Assembly: GCA_903813345.2 (NCBI GenBank)
Contig: CAIIXF020000002.1
Coordinates: 1,526,001-1,590,000, forward strand
DNA from: Owenia fusiformis
Lineage: Eukaryota; Annelida; Polychaeta; Sabellida; Oweniidae
Length of the DNA: 64,000 nt
Direction: 5' to 3'
Shown: piece after piece, positions 53,034 to 61,890 of the stretch
Layout of the letters: every line of letters begins with the position of its first letter
Numbering within the stretch: the first letter of the stretch is position 1
Notes under the pieces: model-generated
Database searches by the model: none
What the model was told of the DNA's origin: nothing
Seen by the model: the letters and a program-made list of their open reading frames with translations, nothing else
Translations under genes and position numbers: made by a program

Positions 53034-54114
53034 TTAAGTAGTCTCAAAGAGATTAACCCTCCTTTTACTAAGACCGTCACACAATTCTGTGAGCTTTGCC
53101 AGATGTTGTCGTGGGTGGCGAAAAAGTGTACCTATAACCTTAAAAACCTTGATGTGACCAATCACATTCTCTACATAACTCCGCCTACTCCCAATTTTTC
53201 TGTTTAGCCGCTTACATTTTTTACGTAAATTTAGGGGTTTTCTGCGTATTTCAGAACTTTTATACTTCCTAAGGAGTGAATATCGACATGGATATATTTT
53301 ATCAGCTAAAAGTCTACAGTCTTCAGGGAATACTAAAGGTCTCCCGGGCCCAATATTTGCCATATAGCCAAATGTTTGTGCATCATTCATATGACCCAAA
53401 AAGCCACTATGGACATAACGAAGGTCATTGTTATTATCTACTATTACTTGGGTATGCATACAATGGTATCCTCTATTTCCAGAGTAAAAAGTGCTTGGGG
53501 TTCATTTTCTGGCCTGTTAATTTCATGGGATGTTCCATCAATAGAGCCAATTGCAAATGGGAGATCATTCCAATTATTCCTCATTGCATTTCATTCTTCA
53601 AGAGATGGCCAGCTTACATTAGATGCATAAAGTTCCCATAATATTGGCCAAACGTCACTAATGACTCGTGAGACAGTCGTAATGCTAACATCGAACATCA
53701 GGGAGAGTAGAGGATAACAAGGGTACGATCTCAGCCAAATCAATGTGAGGAGTAGTCTATTGTGAGGTGACATGTTATGTTGCATACCAAAAGTTCTAGG
53801 CAGAAAATTACCAACCATCTCATGAAACATATTGACTGTTTCATCAACAGTTCAAAAAACTCATATGGGTGTTTTTCAAATAATCCAAGGACATCTTGTC
53901 CTTGCCAATTGTTATCTGCGCCCAATCTGTTACGAAAATTTAACAACGGATCTGGAGGATGCGCCAATAAAAACAATAGGGTTGGAATTATCTCACTTTG
54001 AAGGCCTTCTGGTGGTGGTGCAGCTAGAAACAAAAGCAATGCAACTAATGCATGCTTCTCTCTTAGGCTCAAAGTGCGCATTCTACTGAAAATACCATCA
54101 TAAAAGTACTTCAC
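53034..54114 (-). pseudogene. PIF/Harbinger transposase, frameshifted
   Basis: Three frames in order on the minus strand hold one protein. 54114-53740 has the N-terminal helix region. 53830-53591 has the helix-turn-helix-like stretch SITTVSRVISDVWPIL, followed in another frame by the first catalytic block (AIGSIDGT, about 53,550). 53459-53034 has the second Asp block (VIVDNNNDL) and the Glu block (RSYVENVIGHIKVFK). At least three frame breaks separate them, so it cannot be active as written. A further frame at 54299-54114 may be upstream sequence. Confidence 0.85.
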
Positions 54115-54299
54115 TATTTTTTACATTCTCCCTGAACAAATTGCCTTAACAACTCAGGATCTATTTCAAAAGCTTCAATGGGTATACAGTCATGAGAGTA
54201 GACTATATATAGTATTTGTATGTATACAATACATTCATTGAAGTATTTAATACTATTCATATAAATCAAACACGTATTGCCTTCTTCATTGATATTCAC

Positions 54300-54826
54300 T
54301 CTTCACAGGAATTGACTGTAAAATGACAGAACAGAAAGGTATTGTAACAGTTAGGCCTTTTTGTGGATATTGTGGTAGTGTGGACTATAAAAAGACCACT
54401 GTTTAGTAAATGGTGTTTACTTGTGGATTGCACGGCACACGTTAAATGTGCTTTGTCCCTAAAGAAATAAACAAAATATACAATTTTATATATATAATAT
54501 AAAACAATATATTGTGGCGTTTATAAGCCCAAATAAGATGTACATGCAATTTCAAATGTAATGTAAGAATATTACGGTGTTATTATTTCTCTCAAAACTC
54601 ACAACTCAAAAGTCCATATGAGTTAATAATAATTATCACTGATAAAATAATATCCAGAGTCCATATAAATTGAAACTGATGATCACTATATAACACTATT
54701 GTATCCCGAATATGCAAAGTTCATGTAAATTGTACCACTTGTACGTCTTGTATTGTTATTGTATCTTGAACCTGGAATAGTAAACTGAGAGTAACAAAGT
54801 CTTGTCTCCTAATTTTGGAAGCAACT
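54300..54826. other. Intergenic DNA left of the membrane-protein exon
   Basis: AT-rich. It contains TGTAACA at 54,343, the candidate far end of the LTR. Nothing else recognised. Confidence 0.45.
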
Positions 54827-55115
54827 TTACACAAAATTCATAGTACTCATGCTGAAGCTTGGTGTGGATTTTAAAGCAGGGGTTGGCGTAGGGGGTATTG
54901 GAACTGCTGGAACAGGCGCTTCTTCGTCTTGAATCTTAATACACACCTGGGAGCATATGACTAACATCAAACATAAAAGTACAAATAAAATTCCTCCCAC
55001 GACCAAGATGATGAAGGGGATATCCAGTTCCATCCACTGTAAACTCAGCAACCGTCTTGTGTCTTGCTTCCAATGAAAATACTGATTCTCTTCACGTTGT
55101 TGTAGTATCCTCCAC
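54827..55115 (-). CDS. Last exon of a single-pass membrane protein (unknown family)
   Basis: An acceptor-like TACTACAACACAG at about 55,116 precedes an open frame of 96 codons ending in TAA at 54827. It encodes a charged stretch (LQQREENQ), one strong helix (FIILVVGGILFVLLCLMLVI), then a cytoplasmic Pro/Ser-rich tail (IPPTPTPALKSTPSFSM). I do not recognise it. Upstream exons would have to lie beyond the minisatellite, whose unit contains the same acceptor-like sequence. It could be a host type I receptor tail or a retroelement envelope-like remnant. Confidence 0.5.
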
Positions 55116-58100
55116 TGTGTTGTAGTATAATTCAACTTTGATTATGCGAAATAATCTAAGTCAAACTATCGGCTCTGTAAATGGCTATCTCTTGGACCCT
55201 CCTCACTGTGTTGTAGGATAATTCAACTTTAATTATATGAAATAATCAAAGTCAAACTATCGGCTCTGTAAATGGCTATCTCCTGGATCCTCGTCACTGT
55301 GTTGTAGTATAATTCAACTTTGATTATGCGAAATAATCTAAGTCAAACTATCGGCTCTGTAAATGGCTATCTCTTGGATCCTCCTCACTGTGTTGTAGGA
55401 TAATTCAACTTTAATTATATGAAATAATCAAAGTCAAACTATCGGCTCTGTAAATGGCTATCTCCTGGATCCTCCTCACTGTGTTGTAGGATAATTCAAC
55501 TTTAATTATATGAAATAATCAAAGTCAAACTATCGGCTCTGTAAATGGCTATCTCTTGGATCCTCCTCACTGTGTTGTAGGATAATTCAACTTTAATTAT
55601 ATGAAATAATCAAAGTCAAACTATCGGCTCTGTAAATGGCTATCTCCTGGATCCTCGTCACTGTGTTGTAGTATAATTCAACTTTGATTATGCGAAATAA
55701 TCTAAGTCAACTATCGGCTCTGTAAATGGCTATCTCCTGGATCCTTCTCACTGTGTTGTAGTATAATTCAACTTTGATTATGCAAAATAATCAAAGTCAA
55801 ACTATCGGCTCTGTAAATGGCTATCTCATGGATCCTCCTCACTGTGTTGTAGTATAATTCAACTTTGATTATGCGAAATAATCTAAGTCAAACTATCGGC
55901 TCTGTAAATGGCTATCTCTTGGATCCTCCTCACTGTGTTGTAGGATAATTCAACTTTAATTATATGAAATAATCAAAGTCAAACTATCGGCTCTGTAAAT
56001 GGCTATCTCCTGGATCCTCCTCACTGTGTTGTAGGATAATTCAACTTTAATTATATGAAATAATCAAAGTCAAACTATCGGCTCTGTAAATGGCTATCTC
56101 TTGGATCCTCCTCACTGTGTTGTAGGATAATTCAACTTTAATTATATGAAATAATCAAAGTCAAACTATCGGCTCTGTAAATGGCTATCTCTTGGATCCT
56201 CCTCACTGTGTTGTAGGATAATTCAACTTTAATTATATGAAATAATCAAAGTCAAACTATCGGCTCTGTAAATGGCTATCTCCTGGATCCTCGTCACTGT
56301 GTTGTAGTATAATTCAACTTTGATTATGCGAAATAATCAAAGTCAACTATCGGCTCTGTAAATGGCTATCTCCTGGATCCTCCTCACTGTGTTGTAGGAT
56401 AATTCAACTTTAATTATATGAAATAATCAAAGTCAAACTATCGGCTCTGTAAATGGCTATCTCCTGGATCCTCCTCAATGTGTTGTAGGATAATTCAACT
56501 TTAATTATATGAAATAATCAAAGTCAAACTATCGGCTCTGTAAATGGTTATCTCCTGGATCCTTCTCACTGTGTTGTAGTATAATTCAACTTTGATTATG
56601 CAAAATAATCAAAGTCAAACTATCGGCTCTGTAAATGGCTATCTCCTGGATCCTCCTCACTGTGTTGTAGGATAATTCAACTTTAATTATATGAAATAAT
56701 CAAAGTCAAACTATCGGCTCTGTAAATGGCTATCTCCTGGATCCTCCTCAATGTGTTGTAGGATAATTCAACTTTAATTATATGAAATAATCAAAGTCAA
56801 ACTATCGGCTCTGTAAATGGTTATCTCTTGGATCCTCCTCACTGTGTTGTAGGATAATTCAACTTTAATTATATGAAATAATCAAAGTCAAACTATCGGC
56901 TCTGTAAATGGCTATCTCTTGGACCCTCCTCACTGTGTTGTAGGATAATTCAACTTTAATTATATGAAATAATCAAAGTCAAACTATCGGCTCTGTAAAT
57001 GGTTATCTCTTGGATCCTCCTCACTGTGTTGTAGGATAATTCAACTTTAATTATATGAAATAATCAAAGTCAAACTATCGGCTCTGTAAATGGCTATCTC
57101 TTGGACCCTCCTCACTGTGTTGTAGGATAATTCAACTTTAATTATATGAAATAATCAAAGTCAAACTATCGGCTCTGTAAATGGCTATCTCTTGGATCCT
57201 CCTCACTGTGTTGTAGGATAATTCAACTTTAATTATATGAAATAATCAAAGTCAAACTATCGGCTCTGTAAATGGCTATCTCTTGGATCCTCCTCACTGT
57301 GTTGTAGTATAATTCAACTTTGATTATGCGAAATAATCTAAGTCAACTATCGGCTCTGTAAATGGCTATCTCCTGGATCCTTCTCACTGTGTTGTAGTAT
57401 AATTCAACTTTGATTATGCAAAATAATCAAAGTCAAACTATCGGCTCTGTAAATGGCTATCTCCTGGATCCTCCTCACTGTGTTGTAGGATAATTCAACT
57501 TTAATTATATGAAATAATCAAAGTCAAACTATCGGCTCTGTAAATGGCTATCTCCTGGATCCTCCTCAATGTGTTGTAGGATAATTCAACTTTAATTATA
57601 TGAAATAATCAAAGTCAAACTATCGGCTCTGTAAATGGTTATCTCTTGGATCCTCCTCACTGTGTTGTAGGATAATTCAACTTTAATTATATGAAATAAT
57701 CAAAGTCAAACTATCGGCTCTGTAAATGGCTATCTCTTGGACCCTCCTCACTGTGTTGTAGGATAATTCAACTTTAATTATATGAAATAATCAAAGTCAA
57801 ACTATCGGCTCTGTAAATGGCTATCTCTTGGATCCTCCTCACTGTGTTGTAGGATAATTCAACTTTAATTATATGAAATAATCAAAGTCAAACTATCGGC
57901 TCTGTAAATGGCTATCTCCTGGATCCTTCTCACTGTGTTGTAGTATAATTCAACTTTGATTATGCAAAATAATCAAAGTCAAACTATCGGCTCTGTAAAT
58001 GGCTATCTCTTGGATCCTCCTCACTGTGTTGTAGGATAATTCAACTTTAATTATATGAAATAATCAAAGTCAAACTATCGGCTCTGTAAATGGCTATCTC

Positions 58101-58353
58101 CTGGATCCTCGTCACTGTGTTGTAGTATAATTCAACTTTGATTATGCAAAATAATCAAAGTCAAACTATCGGCTCTGTAAATGGCTATCTCCTGGATCCT
58201 CCTCAATGTGTTGTAGGATAATTCAACTTTAATTATATGAAATAATCAAAGTCAAACTATCGGCTCTGTAAATGGCTATCTCTTGGATCCTCCTCACTGT
58301 GTTGTAGGATAATTCAACTTTAATTATATGAAATAATCAAAGTCAAACTATCG
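55108..58353. repeat. Minisatellite, about 35 copies of a 91-bp unit
   Basis: Period 91 (a few units 90). Every unit has a 10-bp-arm hairpin (CTTTGATTAT ... ATAATCAAAG in its best form), CGGCTCTGTAAATGG, usually a GGATCC site, and GTGTTGTAG. Two main subtypes (ATTATGCG/ATTATGCA and ATTATATG) alternate in blocks, so larger segments have been copied. 91 is not a multiple of three, and stops occur in all frames across neighbouring units. Confidence 0.95.
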
Positions 58354-59072
58354 CAATTGACAAAGTTTACGAACGTCTTATATGGCATCAACTGCTAAGT
58401 ACACAAACTTCCTTCACAATTAAGTAATCAGCCTACCTAAAAATATAGCATGCGCACAACAGCATAGGCAAAAATATTACAAGTCAAAATATGTGCCTTT
58501 GAAAATAACTAAGTTCAGTTAATGTTGAGTTATACTGATATTGAAATATTCTAAGTTCAATATTTATTCTCCAAAAAAAAACAAAGTCCAAAATAATGTT
58601 TCTCCAAATATTGACTAAGTTCAATAATTTCTATCTCAAAAATACGCAAAGTCCAATTTCATGTGTTCATGAAATTGAACTGATAGAGCTCAGAAATCTA
58701 GTATAGGCTTGATGCTGCCTCCAAACACGGTACTGAATATTCCCTCTTGAGGTATCCTCTACACAAATACACGGGTAGATGGCCAAGTTATCATCTACAG
58801 AATCACGGTGTAGCAGTCTTCCCTCTCAGGTATACTTCATCACAAGTAGATGTCCAAGTTATCATCCACTGAACTGAAGTGCAGCTATGTATCTCCTATC
58901 TGCCTCGGGAAATATTCAAAGTCCCAACAACTTTCTACTGAAAATTGTTAAAGTCCAAAAATATTTCCTTGAAAAATGACTAAGTCCAACTTCACATAAA
59001 AATATAAAATTGAACGGAGCTCTGTCCCGAACGAAAGCTAGCTGTAATCTGCTGAGCGCTCTCAGCTCGCTG

Positions 59073-59080
59073 CTTATATA
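59073..59080 (-). promoter_or_regulatory. TATA box in the LTR promoter
   Basis: TATATAAG on the minus strand. Transcription would begin near 59,045, within a GC-rich stretch (GAGCTGAGAGCGCTCAGC) that stands out in this AT-rich window. Confidence 0.55.
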
Positions 59081-59099
59081 CCGTGCAGCGGTGCGGCGA

Positions 59100-59107
59100 T
59101 GACGTCA
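59100..59107 (-). promoter_or_regulatory. CRE in the LTR promoter
   Basis: A perfect TGACGTCA palindrome, 20 bases upstream of the TATA box in the minus-strand direction. Confidence 0.55.
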
Positions 59108-59755
59108 TCCACTTGTTTACATCAAATTCCAACTTCATACGATTGCAAGCTAAATAACGCCAAAATTACTCCCAAACATGAAATATAAATGAATTTAAAT
59201 TACAGAGACATGAAATATAGCAACAATTATGCACAGAATGACATAATAAAGAAGCTTTAATGAGTTAAAGTTATCCTCATGAATTTAATTCCAAAATGGC
59301 CTAGCGCCGCAATTCTCAACTTGATCTCTATATATCTCGAAAAGTATACGCTAATTCTATTCCAAAGTTACTCAATCAAAACTTGAGATCGTTAGTTATA
59401 CTAATCTATCAAAACTATAGAAATAAAGGCAAACTAACCTGTATTGGAACGATATGAGGGGACGATTCAAAATGCCGCACTAAAAACGTTGGTGGTGGTT
59501 ACTGGATTTCAACTACCCAAACGTGAAACGAAAACACTAATTATATTGAAAATATACGAAATGACCGGAAGTAGCCAGTTAAACATGGTAAACAATTCAC
59601 ATACACAATTGTTAGACCAAGTAGGAATAAAAATAATTGCCCAAATATGTGTATAACTAGCAAGCTCAACTATAACCGGGGAGATTGCTGATAAAGTGCT
59701 GAAAACCTCCAAATACTAAGACCATAAAATTTTGGAAAAAAAATAATTTGTTACA

Positions 59756-59767
59756 CTCCTCCCATCC
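59756..59767 (-). promoter_or_regulatory. Polypurine tract of the retroelement
   Basis: On the minus strand GGATGGGAGGAG lies directly before TGTAACA, the expected plus-strand primer site next to the LTR start. Confidence 0.65.
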
Positions 59768-60736
59768 AATGATTTTGGTGTTTACAACACCAAGTCCAAA
59801 GCACACAAAAAATAACAAATTATTTTAAGAAAATATACTATATTACGACTGGTGAGGTAGTTTCTCAGGCTTAATCATTATAAAAAATAAAAAATAAACT
59901 TCTCTTAAATTACTGTTCATAGAAAATATAAGTATATATATATATATCATCTTTATAAAGTCTCTGGAATAAGTTCAGTAACTTGTGATACTCTCGTGGT
60001 AAACTGTCCCTTAACTATGTCTCTAATACTGCTGACACAGCAACTACTTGTCTCTACATAATATACTTCTAAGAAACGTACTATATTCTATGATAATCAC
60101 TTAGTCTATCTCAAAATTACACATCACCTATTTCATGTTGATCACGAATATCTTTCGAAGTTATTTACTTTGTCTTTCACATATCACCTATCCTGGATCG
60201 TAGGTTTTATCGTAAATGTCTTTCCATGTTAATCACATAGTCTCTCACGTATTACATATTCCATATAATCCGTATGTTACTCATTAATGTCTTTCAGTGT
60301 TTATCACAGTCAATCACATATCATATACTATCTTTAATCCGTGTGTTGTTTATTGATATATAACCATGTTAATTACGCAGTCTTTCATATATCACATCCT
60401 TTATAATCCTTATGTTGTTCATAAATATCTTTCTATGTTAATTACAGTGTTTCACATATCTTTTTAATAACTAAGACAGTCTTGTGTTTTGTATTAATTA
60501 CTGCTATCCTTATCAAATCACACTGCTATGTTCCAGATAATTTCTTAACATCTTTATGTCTTTATATCCTTAATAATCCATAAACTAAACTCCGATATAA
60601 CAAAAGTAATCAGTCATACTTTAATGTCCTCTCCATCATATTTCTAGGTTTTTCAATCAATTGGTAATGTCCTTATCTATATTTCCAACAAAACGAACCC
60701 AACTCTTGTAACAACTAATACTGTAAAGGTTAACAC
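59768..60736 (-). other. Retroelement 3' untranslated region
   Basis: Noncoding stretch of about 970 bases between the pol stop and the purine tract, partly made of the 72-bp decayed repeat. Confidence 0.6.
60085..60465. repeat. Decayed tandem repeat of about 72 bp between pol and LTR
   Basis: Phrases CATGTTAATCAC, GTCTTTCACATATCAC, TATAATCCGTATGTTG and ATTAATGTCTTTC return in order about five times. Confidence 0.65.
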
Positions 60737-61890
60737 TTAAATTTTCAGACTGGCATACCTAGTGACCAGAGTTTCATCCTCGAGGACGCTTCCATCTCTG
60801 GTGTAGTAACGGAATCTTATCTCCATCTTGATAGGGTTGTTTACTGTGCCCTTCTTATAAGGCTCATACTCCTCTGTTTCGACGTCCTCCTCCTCTAACC
60901 TTTCTAATACTACTTTGGCTGTTTTGGTTATTTTCTTACTCTCATCCTCATCTGAACTGGTCTCAATAATGGCAACACTTTTTGGCTCTTTCTTTGACTT
61001 TTTTCTCGGGGCACTCTTTGGCTTGGGTTTCGGGGATTTTCCCTTATCTTTATTCAGAACATACTCCTTTCCTTCCCCAATTGGTATAACAATTCTACTG
61101 TCCCCCTGACTATCGACCTTCTTGGTCCCAGTATGTTTTCCCTCTTTCTCTTTAGGTTCTATTACCCTCTTCCCCCATACTATGGGTGACTTACTGGCCG
61201 CCGTTGTCACAGTGTTTGAAGCCATGGTGGTAGTCGTAGAGGGTAATGCAAGGGGATCCTTAGTAACACTCTGGGAACTCACAGAACTTGTTTTGGAGGT
61301 GACTACTGAAGTCTTGGGTACAGTGGTGCAAGGAACACTCGTGGGAGTAGGGCGTGTCCCAAGGGAAGTTACAGGGGCCTTAGAAGTGACAGGGGTTGCT
61401 TCAGGTGACATTGCATGATTCTTAGAGACAATAGGGGCTGTGGCAATTACCTCAGGGGCGCTCATTAGAGATGTAGGTGGGGCCCCTAGACTAGCAGAGG
61501 GTGGAGGGAATTGAGGTCTCTTGACATCAGAAGCGGATTGCCATGTTTGTAACAACCCACTAAGCTGCTCCATGAGATTAAATCCTGTGGGTTCCTGGAC
61601 TGTTGCTATGCGTTCAACTGGGAGGGAGTCTTTACTAGAGGACCTCGAAGGCCTATCCCATCGGGCGAACTTATCCACCTTACCACTATCACTACTATTC
61701 ACTCTACGCTCCTTACTGTCTCTATCTTTACGATCATTGCTTCTGTCTCTATGGTAATCCCTACTATCTCTATCTTCTCTACTGTCTCTATCTCTACTAC
61801 GGCCCCTACGATCATTGTATCCATACCGGAACCTATCACCACGGTCACCGAATCTTGGTCTTGGCCAATGGGACATCTTGTCTTCGACCC
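60737..61890 (-). CDS. Possible third ORF of the retroelement, fused to pol in frame
   Basis: A TGTGCTTCCAG acceptor-like site at about 61,891, just before an ATG (ATGTCCCATTGGCC, about 61,875), divides the integrase part from the RS-rich part. A spliced subgenomic mRNA, as other retroelements use for their last gene, could express this region alone. It begins Pro/Arg-rich, then RD repeats, and has no signal peptide or membrane helix, so it is not a usual envelope. Confidence 0.4.

Larger units (their letters stand above)
58354..59755 (-). mobile_element. 3' LTR of the retroelement (start certain, end uncertain)
   Basis: The LTR begins TGTAACA at 59755. On the minus strand a CRE (TGACGTCA, 59100-59107) and a TATATAAG box (59073-59080) lie about 650 bases in, and a minus-strand AATAAA is at 58563-58568. 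No matching LTR end is seen before the minisatellite. The nearest TGTTACA-type end (plus-strand TGTAACA) is at 54343-54349, which would make the LTR 5.4 kb and put the minisatellite and the membrane-protein exon inside it. Confidence 0.5.

Noticed and set aside
55108-58353. CRISPR-like appearance of the 91-bp array
   Set aside because: There are no unique spacers between repeats, the units are head-to-tail minisatellite copies, and the genome is eukaryotic.
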